A stretch of 64,000 nucleotides of DNA, taken from assembly GCF_026151205.1 (NCBI RefSeq), contig NC_087076.1, positions 1,621,692 through 1,685,691 on the forward strand. Reading direction: 5' to 3'. Below the pieces are notes generated by a model, which was not told the DNA's origin, made no database searches, and saw nothing but the letters and a program-made list of their open reading frames with translations. The translations under genes and the position numbers were made by a program. Of the stretch, positions 1 through 10,136 are shown piece after piece (the first letter of the stretch is position 1; the number at the start of each line of letters is the position of its first letter). The stretch is from Bolinopsis microptera (Eukaryota > Ctenophora > Tentaculata > Lobata > Bolinopsidae).

Positions 1-59
1 CATAGAACTCTGATTACTGGGTAGTGTCTCAACTCTAATCCCGTTTGTGAAGAAATCAG

Positions 60-190
60 TTCGACTTATGGTTACTGGTTAGTTAGTATGGTTACTGGTT
101 ACTGGTTAGTTACCAATAGTTACCAATGGTTACTGGTTAGTTACTGGTTAGTGAGTATGGTTACCAATGGTTACTGGTTAGTTACCAATG
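60..190. repeat. Degenerate GGTTACTGGTTAGTTA minisatellite
   Basis: The words GGTTACTGGTTAGTTA and GTTACCAATGGTTA alternate irregularly about ten times. No open frame or gene is associated. Simple tandem repeat, seen directly. Confidence 0.75.
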
Positions 191-255
191 CAATAATACC
201 AGTCGTTATCTGAGCTGTAATATTGTCTACACCAATAAAACTGTACCTCTTAATA

Positions 256-733
256 AGTGGTCGTTCACATATTACGTAATCAGCCGAGGGGGGGTTTACA
301 AATGCTTACGGTTCATTACCGGGGGGGGGGGGGGGGTTGGTCGTTCATTACGTTATCAAAATTTTCTTTTTTACCCTGTAGAATAACAACAATTTGACAA
401 CATTTTAATTCAAATTCCACTCAATTTCACTATGATAGTGACAAAATTTAGAAATTGATAGAATATCCGGCTAGTAGTTTAGATGGGCCAAGCACTAAAT
501 GTGCTTGGCCGGATATCATAACAATGATTTCGGCTCATCATGATAACATGATCAGGGTAGCATGAAACGTAGAGAAAAGTATTTTCCAGGGAAAAAAGTC
601 AAGGGAGGCAGGGCCGGGCAATTACGTAATATTGCTGTTTGGAGGGGGTTGGGTCTTGATTACGGTTGATTACGGAGGGGGGAGGGGGTAAAATTTGCTA
701 AAATATTGATTACGTAATATGTGAACGACCCCT
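256..733. mobile_element. Miniature inverted-repeat element, 478 bp
   Basis: The left end (256-282) reads AGTGGTCGTTCACATATTAC and continues to ACGTAATC; the right end (708-733) is its reverse complement with one mismatch. Both ends abut TAA, a possible target duplication. The interior has G-runs, including 16 G at 321-336, a second partial copy of the end near 338-356, and no coding capacity. It looks like a non-autonomous DNA transposon. The same ends recur at 5831-5997, so this is a family. Superfamily not assigned. Confidence 0.7.
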
Positions 734-1110
734 AATGTCAAACCGACACCAATTATCAGCAATATTGGATCGCGTAAGCCCCAGTATGGCTCACCCAAAT
801 CAATAATTACTTAAGACACCAGAATAACGCACACAAAACTTACAAATTACAATTATTATCGATTGTATCCATAGCCTAGATGATGCGTAAGTAACAAGTA
901 AACGACCGTTTCCATTATACCACAGCCGCTAAAGCCACTAAAAGCTCGAGAATATAATACAAATATACTAAAAGCTATAAATTTAGAGGGCACGTTTCCT
1001 AAATCACAGCAATTTTACTACATCACCACTTTTAAAGGGGGGGGTGTCATGTCCGTCTATGTCCGCCTATGTCCTGTCCTTTTTGGATTCTATGAGACAA
1101 CGGACGTGTT

Positions 1111-1295
1111 TTTTGGGACATTGGCGGACACGGACGGACATTGGCGGACTCGGACGGACATTGGCGGACTCGGACGGACATTGGCGGACTCGGACGGACA
1201 TTGGCGGACTCGGACGGACATTGGCGGACCCGGACGGACATTGGCGGACTTGGATGGACATTGGTGGACATTAGCGGACATTCATGGACATTAGC
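1111..1295. repeat. 20-bp tandem repeat GGACATTGGCGGACTCGGAC
   Basis: About nine copies of a 20-bp unit, the last few diverged. The unit contains the complement of the GTCCG word that also forms the array at the other end of the element, so these may be subterminal transposase-binding arrays (inference). Several apparent reading frames here are by-products of the repeat. Confidence 0.85.
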
Positions 1296-1305
1296 GGACA
1301 AAAAT

Positions 1306-3335
1306 TTTGAGGACTGAAGAGTACTGAAGAGTACTGAGGAGGATGGCTGAGAAGGATGGCTGAGGAGGATGGCTGAGGAGGATGACTGAGGAGGATGACT
1401 GAGGAGGATGACTGAGAGGGAGGAGAAGGATCAGGAAGACCCAGGAGGAGGAGGACCCAGAAGGAGGACCTAGGAGGAGGAGGAGAACTGAGGAGGATGA
1501 CTGAGGAGGATGACTCAGGAGGAGGAGGACTCAGGAGGAGGACTGAGGAGGACTGAGAAGGAGGAGGACTGAGGAGGATGGCTGAGGAGGATGGCTGAGG
1601 AGGATGACTGAGAGGGAGGAGGAGGAGGAAGAGGAGGAAGAGGACTGAGGAGGAGGAGGAGAAGGACTGAGGAGGAGAAGGAGGACCAAGGAGGAGGAGG
1701 ACCCAGGAGGAGGAGGACCCAGGAGGAGGACCCAGGAAAAGGCCCCAGGAGGAGGAGGAGGACTGGGGAGGAGGAGAACTGTTGAGGACTGATGAGGAGG
1801 ACTGAGGACGAGGAGGAGGAGTAGGAGGAGGACTGAGGAGGGGAGGAGGAAGAGGACTGGGGAGGATCAGGAAGACCCAGGAGGACCCAGGAGGAGGAGG
1901 AGGAGGAGGACCCAGGAGGAGGAGGAGGACTGAGGAGGATGACTGAGAGGGAGGAGAAGGATCAGGAAGACCCAGGAGGAGGAGGACCCAGAAGGAGGAC
2001 CTAGGAGGAGGAGGAGAACTGAGGAGGATGACTGAGGAGGATGACTCAGGAGGAGGAGGACTCAGGAGGAGGACTGAGGAGGACTGAGAAGGAGGAGGAC
2101 TGAGGAGGATGGCTGAGGAGGATGGCTGAGGAGGATGACTGAGAGGGAGGAGGAGGAGGAAGAGGAGGAAGAGGACTGAGGAGGAGGAGGAGAAGGACTG
2201 AGGAGGAGAAGGAGGACCCAGGAGGAGGAGGACCCAGGAGGAGGAGGACCCAGGAGGAGGACCCAGGAAAAGGCCCCAGGAGGAGGAGGAGGACTGGGGA
2301 GGAGGAGAACTGTTGAGGACTGATGAGGAGGACTGAGGACGAGGAGGAGGAGTAGGAGGAGGACTGAGGAGGGGAGGAGGAAGAGGACTGGGGAGGATCA
2401 GGAAGACCCAGGAGGACCCAGGAGGAGGAGGAGGAGGAGGACCCAGGAGGAGGAGGAGGACTGAGGAGGACTGAGGAGGAGGACTGACGATGACTGAGAA
2501 GGAGGAGGACTGAGGAGTACTGAGGAGGATGGCTGAGGAGGATGGCTGGGGAGGATGGCTGAGGAGGATGACTGAGGAGGATGACTGAGAGGGAGGAGGA
2601 GGAGGACTCAGGAGGAGGACTCAGAAGGAAGAGGAGGAGGACTCAGGAGGACTCAGGAAGGGAGAAAATGAGAAGGAGGACTGAGGAGAACTGAGGAGGA
2701 GGAGGAGGAGGAGGACTGAATAGGAGGAGGAGAAGGAGGGGGACTGGGAGAGGACTGGGGAGGAGGAGGACTGATGAGAAGGATGAGGAGGAGGACCCAG
2801 GAGGAGGAGGACTGAGGACCGAGGAGGAAGAGGAGGAGGATGAAGAGGAGGAGGAGGACCCAGGAGGAGGAGGACTGAGGAGGAGGACTGAGGAGGACTG
2901 AGGAGGATGGCTGAGGAGGATGACTGAGAGGGAAGAGGAGGAGGAGGAGGAGGAGGACTCAGGAGGAGGAGGAGGACTCAGGAGGAGGAGGAGGACTGAG
3001 AAGGAGGAGGAGGAGGAGGAGGACTGAATAGGAGGAGGAGGAGGGGGACTGGGGGAGGACTGAGGAGGAGGATGGAGGACTGAGGAGAAGGATGAGGAGA
3101 AGGACTGAGGACTGAGGAGGAAGAGGTTAGAGGAGGAGGATGAAGAGGAGGAGGAGGACCCAGGAGGAGGACCCAGGAGGATGACTCAGGAGGAGGAGGA
3201 GGACTGGGGAGGAGAAGGACTGTTGAGGAGGACTGAGGACGAGGAGTAGGAGGAGGACTGAGGAGGGGAGGAGGAAGAGGACTGAGGAAGATCAGGAAGA
3301 CCCAGGGGGAGGAGGAGGAAGAGTAGGAGGAGGAA
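1306..3335 (+). repeat. Purine-only GAGGA/GGACTGA satellite, 2 kb
   Basis: The plus strand is almost entirely A and G (GAGGAGGA, GATGACTGAGG, GACCCAGGAGG words) for 2 kb, an extreme strand asymmetry. A 531-bp block starting near 1390 is repeated immediately at about 1921-2450 with almost no differences, so a higher-order duplication overlies the short repeat. Not coding. Confidence 0.9.
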
Positions 3336-3499
3336 GCATCTAAATGTTATTTCCATTTTTGTCCGTTTTTGTCCATTTTTGTCCGTTTTTGTCCGCTCTA
3401 TTTTTTGTCCGTTTTGAAAATATAGGGTACCGAACGGACAAAAAACATGATCCCCCTATAACAGCAAAAATTGAACATTTTATTTAGCAATTTAGGTGT

Positions 3500-3615
3500 C
3501 CATTAATGTCCGCCTATGTCCGCCTATGTCCGTCTATGTCCGTCTATGTCCGCCTATGTCCGCCTATGTCCGTCTTTGTCCGCCTATGTCCGCCTATGTC
3601 CGCCTATGTCCTGTC
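3500..3615. repeat. 10-bp tandem repeat TATGTCCGCC
   Basis: About eleven copies of TATGTCCGCC or TATGTCCGTC just inside the right end of the 1031-3673 element. A related looser set (TTTTTGTCCG) lies at 3357-3420. It mirrors the GTCCG words at the left end. Confidence 0.85.
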
Positions 3616-3673
3616 CTTTTTGGATTCTATGAGACAAGCGGACATAGACGGACGTGACACCCCCCCCTTTAAA

Positions 3674-4980
3674 GCAGGGACTATTAGATTAATAGTGTAT
3701 TTACTCCCAATAACCTGAAATCTATATTTAACAGAGGTAATCTCGTAGAAACAGAATGATATTTATCTGTCTCCCAGCGACAACTCTGACACACTCATAT
3801 GTAAGAGCACCGGGTAACGTTTCATATTAATGGGCGATTGTGCCTAAACTAACAGATTATGTACATTGTACAACTACGAGGAAAAAGGTTTGAGATGTAG
3901 CAGAATACATAACATAATCACAGGAAGGTCCAGAAAACGAAGAATATCTCCAGCGTATATTACGTTTTGAACCAGCAGTATTTAGAGAGATATAGTCACT
4001 CAACATGATAAGTACCTATTAGTGTGGCAGTGAGAATTTAGGGTGGGGCCGTCATTATGACACAGCAACTGATAGTTGTAATTTAACACAGTTTCAGAAT
4101 ATGGGTATGGTGTAGTAATGTCGATACGTAATTTATCTATTAATCACCTTCATTGATCATTGTCCTCACTGAGTCTATTCTGAAAAAAATCGGACATTTT
4201 CTTGAAAATAATTGATACTTTTAAATACGTAAATTATGTGTTTACTCAATCTAGTTTAACATGATCATTAAACAAATTTGAATGATTTAGATTGTTTGGT
4301 GCATTTGTAAATGAACTCAGAGTAAAACCATTTATATGTTTCTGTAGAACAAAATATTGGCAAACAGGAAAAACATTCAAACATATCAAATTATATTCAA
4401 AAATACATCAATTACCTACAAAACAAAATACAGCAGCACATAAAATGAACAATAATAAAGTGTCAAACATTATAAAATTTCAATAACAAATAAATTTAAC
4501 ACAATTTTAATGATAAATTATAACCGTAAAAATTATGATAAAAACGTTCGTTCGACATAAGAAGTCAATTAGTACATTGATTAATCAGCAATATAATATG
4601 AAATAAAAACAATACAACAACAGCTATACCAATAAATAAATACATAATACATCATTAACTGAAAACCCATGCAGTTATGAAAGCAAAGTCAAAATCAATA
4701 AAATATACACCACTTTCTAGTTTCCATAAGTTCTGTATTCTACTTCATGTAAAATGAATGGAATGTCAACCTTAAGCAATTATCCCTCAGGTGAAGATCT
4801 TTCAGAATAAAGAACTTTGAAGAACTTTACATTGTGAACTGTTTTGCCTTGTGTCGATGGTCTGTTCAGGTTGTTGAATACTGATTATGCTAATCATCAA
4901 GGAAAATCTCATTTTCACTTCGATTGGTATGAATGCCGTGATATTGATAAAAACTGTTTGAGAAGATTTATCACAGCCCC
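3674..4980. other. AT-rich stretch, likely 3' region of the LITAF-like gene
   Basis: No coding exon seen. The part nearest 4980 must include the 3' untranslated region of the minus-strand LITAF-like gene. A possible minus-strand ATTAAA polyadenylation hexamer lies near 4506-4511. Short open frames at 4292 and 4844 lack coding character; the latter is antisense to exon 3. Confidence 0.5.
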
Positions 4981-5711
4981 CTACATGAAGAGTCTTCTGC
5001 AGATGACGTATTTACATGATGGGCAAGAGTGAACCACATCTTTACATGCATTTGTCACACATGCAATCCAGCAACATAGACAACCTGAAATGTTGGCTTG
5101 CATAAAAAGGGGAAAAGCCTCACTCAATACATAACAGCTATACTATTACTATGAAATTGAACAATTTTCAAGATGATTACTTTAAAAATTTGACTTTTAT
5201 GACATTACCAGTAACGAAGGCTATTGCAGCAGCAATCAAATATGTCCCCACGCCCACTTCATGTTTTACTTTGCTCTTAACCACCTGTGATGTTTGATTT
5301 AGTTTTAACATGACCCAACAAAAGATTTAACAGCTTTAAAGCAAAAATTAAAGCAAGTTAAACTTTTAATGATGAGAAACATTACAAATAGTTAGCATGA
5401 TCTTCTCCTTTGTATGAGTCAAGTTAAATAAATCTACATTCTACACAGAAAAAAAATTATGATGACATTGAGATAATGACTAAATGACGGGCCAAAGAAT
5501 AGATTAACAGAGATGACGATTGTCGTAATATGTGAATTAGTGTGAAAAGGGAGGTCCCTTGCTTCAATGATCTAAAAGTAAGATATACCTGTTGGCATTG
5601 AGGACATGTCAGTTGAACAGGCTCGCGTCCAATAACAACAAAGTTGGGAAGGGATGGCCCAAGTGGTTGAGGAGTGTCTTGGGCAGCTGGCGAACTCATT
5701 TCAGCAGACAT
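4981..5711 (-). CDS. LITAF-domain protein, three exons, 100 aa
   Basis: Exons on the minus strand: 5589-5711, 5209-5284 and 4981-5084, joined by GT-AG introns in phases 0 and 1. The N-terminal ~30 residues are proline-rich (SSPAAQDTPQPLGPSLP), followed by a CPQC pair at residues 36-39. Next come a hydrophobic stretch (GTYLIAAAIAFVTG) running into a cysteine-rich segment (CLCCWIACVTNACKDVVH), then CPSC and the stop. The two CxxC knuckles flanking a membrane-inserted hydrophobic segment define the LITAF (SIMPLE/CDIP1-like) domain, known to form a zinc-stabilised monotopic anchor on late endosome and lysosome membranes. The usual LG after the last knuckle is replaced by a short basic tail. The start is the first ATG in frame; a second Met at residue 5 is possible. 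An orthologue of a specific vertebrate member cannot be chosen. Confidence 0.88.
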
Positions 5712-5830
5712 TCAATTCTAAAAGAAAAATAATAAACTTGGTAACTCTAACACAATTTTCAGAGATACACTGAAAAACAGATTTGTTCAATAATTGACAT
5801 GAAGCTCAATTTTAGTTGAACCCCTTCCCA

Positions 5831-5997
5831 AGTGGTCATTTGCATTCACATATTACGTAATCACTGAGAGGGGGCGTTTCCAAATTATTACGCTAGTGCA
5901 ATTTTATAACAATAGCTATGTGTAAAACTGTCACTGATTATGGAGGGGGGGTAAAAATTGGCCAACAAATTAATATGTAATATGTGAACGACCCCTA
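5831..5997. mobile_element. Miniature inverted-repeat element, 167 bp
   Basis: The left end reads AGTGGTCATTTGCATTCACA followed by TATTACGTAATC; the right end reads TAATATGTGAACGACCCCT. These match the ends of the 256-733 element, with an internal deletion. It lies about 120 bp upstream of the LITAF-like start codon. No coding capacity. Confidence 0.65.
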
Positions 5998-6654
5998 ACT
6001 CCCATTCAAAATTGTAATTAAGCTTCTACTTCTAGTTCTTATTCTGATAACCTCATGCCCCTGGTTGTAGAGGATCCATTAATGTTCTGAGTATGGAAAC
6101 AGTAACAGACATACATAATAGGCAGGTTTCAAAATAGGATTGTGGTTATTTTCAGCTGAACCATTACAGAATTCTGGTTTATGACCACTCTCATTTGAAA
6201 CACATAATATGATAATATGTTTATCTAATAATTGTGGTCCTGGTTAGAATTACTAATGAATGAATTTGTCTGAAATATATATAAATAATATGTTAAGGCC
6301 ATTATTGGATTTCGATTGGTCAATACTGGCCCGGCAAATTCAAGTCCATTTAACTGTTAATTGTATTAGTCGTATGTTTAGATTGATCAATTCAGGGTCT
6401 TTCACTGTGGGAATTACCACATTTGTAGGTGAGAATGCTCAACATAACTATGAAATTTGATAACAAAAAATGTAACTTGTAACAAGCATTTTTGCATTGG
6501 TTAAATTTCAAAATTTGTTTTGTAACGTACTTTGCAAATATTTTTCTCAGTTGATGTCCAGCACAATTGTACATCAGCTTACTGGGCCGCGCTCAGCCTG
6601 TCATTCCGCCTAATCTCTATTCTTAGCTTTGTTTATGAACATAATAGCCTGAGG
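5998..6654. other. Unannotated AT-rich spacer
   Basis: No gene, repeat or RNA signature recognised. The short frames at 6260 (+) and 6392 (-) show no conserved motif or coding bias. Confidence 0.4.
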
Positions 6655-7394
6655 TCCCCAGGTAAACATCAGCAAGCATTCAATGACGCCCTTACCCTCA
6701 GATAAAATTTTGGAATAAAAGACGCCGCAAGAAAATGTGTGTGGGGAAGTGACAACTCCATTAACCACTCGGCACTCATTTATATGCAAAAGGGGTGGAT
6801 ATGTATCACTTCGCCACAATTCATTGATAGATGTGATAGCAGAGCTCTTAGAAACTGCTGGATGTAAAGCATAAAGATGTTACCACTGAACCTTATTTCT
6901 GTCAACAGGACAGAATTTCCTGCAGGGATCAACAAAGCAAATGAAGCTAGATTAGATGTAAGCGCTAGGAGTATTTGGAACCCATTGGAAAGGGCATTTT
7001 TAGATGTAAGAGTATTTCATGCTCAAGCTCCTTCCAATAAGGTTTCGGATCTCCAACGAGTATGTACACTAGCCACGAGAGACAGAATAAAAGCGCATAC
7101 AACAAAAGGATCATTGAAGTGGAACATGAAACATTTACACCAATAGTCCTATCAACAACAGGTGGAATTAAATGGGAAGAGAAGCTAATACTTGCAACAT
7201 GCAAGAAGTTAGCTGATAAACTATCTAAAAAATCAAATCAAAGATACAGTGAGGTGATGACATTTATCAGGAAAAGAATAAGATTTTATTTATTGAGAAC
7301 AACAATTATTGCTCTTAGAGGAGAACGAGGAATGAAAAGTGGTAGTACAGTTAAAATAGCAGATTTAGATATAAATATAGGGCCAGTGCATTGA
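6655..7394 (+). pseudogene. Decayed transposon-encoded protein, C-terminal region
   Basis: Read across frames, the plus strand gives in order: an AFNDALTLR-like segment (~6680), a KCVWG cysteine segment (~6733), CKRGGYVSLRHNSLIDV (~6785), then ARLDVSARSIWNPLERAFLD (~6943) and, after a frame change, YNKRIIEVEHETFTPIVLST with TGG (~7098-7164). The last part is SEVMTFIRKRIRFYLLRT (~7245). I recognise this order of motifs from mobile-element proteins repeatedly seen in cnidarian and other invertebrate genomes, but cannot name the superfamily with confidence. At least two frame changes and a stop near 6864 break it, so it is inactive. The final frame ends at 7394. Confidence 0.65.
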
Positions 7395-8780
7395 TTGTCC
7401 ATGTCAAGAAAACAACAATTTCAAGAAAAGGACAATTTTATTTTAAGTGGTGCATCTCGCCGCGGATCTACAGCGAGAAGATGCGCGGCGCGGCCCAGTA
7501 GTGCATCGTGCTACAATAACAGGTGATACCCGAAAAATATTTGTTCCAAATATTTAAAATTGACTGTCAATAAGTTACATATGCAAGATTTGACCTGAAT
7601 CCCGGATCTTAATCCCGGTAAAAATCGTAATTGTATTATATAAGGAAGTTAGTATAATTTTTCGTTAGGCCGGTTAGGGTTTCAGTATATGGTTTTGTTA
7701 GGCTGGATTAGGTTAGGTTAGGGTATAATATAAGGTTGAAATCAGATTAGAGGGTTACGGGTTTTGAATAATCGTTTAGGTTGACGGATGTTAATACTCG
7801 TCTAAATTTCTTCAAAGTATCTAATTGAATTATTTATTAAATAGATATTTAATTAATTCGAACTTGATCGGTTATACTTTATACTTCAAATCCCTGAAAA
7901 ACTTAATTTGGATTCATCTCAGAAGTTAGCTTCATTTAGCGATATCAATATCAAATAAACCATTAAATAAAATACCAAATACAAATTTTATCTGATGAAA
8001 GATAAAATTTAGAAATTAAGATTTAATAGTTGAAGAGTTACATCAAATATTTAAAAATACCAAAAACAAAAAATCGATCTGAGGGCTTTCCAGCCCGAAA
8101 TATAATCATTAGTATGTAACTTAATAAGTGTGAGCCGCTGCAATTAGATTACTACAATTGAAAATTGTTTGGAGTCCTCTTCATCGGACTCAGTAATCAT
8201 GCTCACGTCATCTGAAGCTGAGTTGTCATCAGTATATAGTCTCTGTTCAGTATATAGTTCAGACTTGCTGGAACACCGTAACTATTAGGTTATGACTTGA
8301 GCTGATATATTTCGTAGTTTATTACTCTTAAGTTTTATTTAAGAAACAAGTTCATCATCTATTAATCTATATTACTTATTGGTTGTTGTAACGATCGTAT
8401 ATTACTACCAGGTCCAGCCTCCTGCTTTTTACTACAACTATTCTATAACTTTCTCCTTTAATACACCCTCTTCACTCACTTCACTTCACTCAGTTCACTT
8501 CATGTTATTTTAATACGGTATCTGCCAAAACCAACATGGCCCATGTGGAAGGGGCCTGAAAGTTGTGTCCCACTTGGCCCTACATCCCAAGTTGACTTTC
8601 GGCCTCCACTTCCTAAAAACGTACCTTAGTGGAGGCAAATGGTCAACAAATAGCGATGTTAGAGCTTGGTGTGCTCAAATTCTGGCCTCCTTTTACACCA
8701 TAGGGGGACTCTCGTAATGCGAGTTGAAAGATTCTGAAGGGGCACCATTTGTTTTGGCAGGTTGCATATGTAAACCCTTT
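7395..8780. other. Spacer with GC-rich hairpin and telomere-like words
   Basis: A GC-rich imperfect hairpin lies at about 7450-7515 (GCATCTCGCCGC facing GATGCGCGGCGC). At 7672-7735 there are degenerate TTAGG/TTAGGG words. The remainder is AT-rich with no open frame of interest. Confidence 0.4.
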
Positions 8781-8789
8781 TCTGGAGGA

Positions 8790-9200
8790 GGAGAGACGAT
8801 AGAAACGTGATACGACACGGTATGGTGAAAGAATGAGTGTCTCTGAAGAAGGAGAAACGATAAAAACGTGATACAACACCGTATGTGAATGAATGACTGT
8901 CTCTGAAGAAGGAGACACGCTATAAACGTAATACGACACAGTATGCTGAAAGAACGAGTGTCTCTGAAGAAGTAGAGAAGATAAAAACGTGATACGACAC
9001 CGTATGTGAATGAATGATTGTCTCTGAAGAAGGAGACACGTTATAAACGTTATACGACACGGAATGCTGAAAAACGAGAGTCTCTGAAGAAGGAGAGACA
9101 ATATAAACCATAAACGTGATACGACAAGGTATGCTGAAAGAACGGGTGTCTCTGACGCAGGAGAGAACGATATAAACGTGCTACGACACGGTATGCTGAA
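8790..9200. repeat. ~60-bp minisatellite, about seven units
   Basis: The word GTCTCTGAAGAAGGAGA recurs at about 8839, 8899, 8960, 9020, 9080 and 9148. Alternate units resemble each other more (TATGCTGAAAGAACGAG versus TATGTGAATGAATGA), so there is a ~120-bp higher-order period. Minus-strand frames through it are accidental. Confidence 0.85.
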
Positions 9201-10136
9201 ATGAAAAGTCTACACTATAGTATGCTCAAATTTATGTTGTTCAAGGATAAACATTTTTTTCTTGAGAACCCTTAATTACAGCAAGCTTAAGTTCCTGATG
9301 TAGCACCATAACAGAATAGCAATTTGTGAGAAATCAAAAATTGGTAGGGACTTGAAACTTGGTATACATAAATTCGACACATATTGACACCATGTGATGA
9401 AGAGTTTTTAGCAACTGCTCAGTGCTCCTTCATAATATTTTGTATCATTTCTCAAAAAGTCACACTTTCTGTGGTACACCCTGTAAAATGCAATTTGAAT
9501 GTGAATATTATCTACTGGAGGCCTGGCGAAAGATTATGGGCTTTGTATCAGTGGTTATAATAATCTATAAATATTCAAAACTTTACAGTTGCACTGACAA
9601 ACCACTCTACTAGATACCTATAACCAAATAGCGTGATGAGTATGTTTTCTGCTAAAATCTAAAATCAAAATACAGAATATTTTGGAAATTTAATACACTG
9701 ATCAACCAAGTTGCTGACATAGCATACTATTTGAATACACTCAACACCATTATCTAACTTATAGTGCACAGCGCTCTGGATTTCGCTACTGAACCGAAGC
9801 TGCCCGTCACCGAGGGCTTTTATATTTATTTTTGATATTATTTGAATATAAATGAAACCCAAATTTAAATCTTTGTTTTACTCATTCTCCTTTTACCAAT
9901 TCTTTGTTTCACTAATTCGAAAGTTTCTCATTGCATGTTGGTTAGTAACGCAAACGTTCACGTGCAAAGATTAGGATCAAAATTTTATCGGTTTTGTTGT
10001 TATTTTATGTCGTGTTAACTGTCGGGATAACGATTTGTTTCAGTACTAATGCCTTACATAAATATTAACAGACCCCCTGTTTTCTATCTGTTAATTTAAT
10101 GATTTGGATATGTCTAATATTTTAATTGTGCAGGTC
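9201..10136. other. 5' flank of the tandem array
   Basis: Contains the left bracket repeat (9625-9757), then AT-rich sequence up to the first array gene. Immediately before the conserved ATG lies TTTAATTGTGCAG followed by GTC, a splice acceptor matching the one in the other copies, so an untranslated first exon probably lies in this stretch. Its donor was not located. Confidence 0.4.
9625..9757. repeat. Left bracket repeat of the array
   Basis: Matches 25685-25818 in the same orientation, for example GATACACTGATCAAC-like and GCTGACATAGCATACT words in the same order, with clear divergence and small indels. The two copies bracket the four-gene array. Confidence 0.7.

Larger units (their letters stand above)
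1031..3673. mobile_element. Inverted-repeat-bounded element with purine-rich core, 2.6 kb
   Basis: The left end TTTAAAGGGGGGGGTGTCA followed by CGTCCGTCTATGTCCGC-like sequence is mirrored on the opposite strand at the right end (about 3636-3673), with eight G or C in each and one or two mismatches over about 37 bases. TTTAAA borders both sides and could be either a TTAA-type target duplication or part of the repeat. Inside each end lie arrays of a GTCCG-containing decamer. A 30-base block (1071-1100 and 3608-3637) appears near both ends in direct orientation. The core is the purine satellite at 1306-3335. No transposase is encoded, so it is probably non-autonomous. Confidence 0.65.

Noticed and set aside
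1044-1301. Several overlapping frames of 60-84 codons on both strands
   Set aside because: By-products of the 20-bp GGACATTGGCGG repeat; open on both strands at once.
4844-5032. 62-codon plus-strand frame
   Set aside because: Antisense to exon 3 of the LITAF-like gene, whose cysteine pattern makes the minus strand the coding one.
8643-9101. 152-codon minus-strand frame rich in SSSETLIL words
   Set aside because: Reads through the 60-bp minisatellite; no domain and no splice context.
8790-9200. CRISPR array
   Set aside because: Units are contiguous tandem repeats without unique spacers, and the genome is animal.
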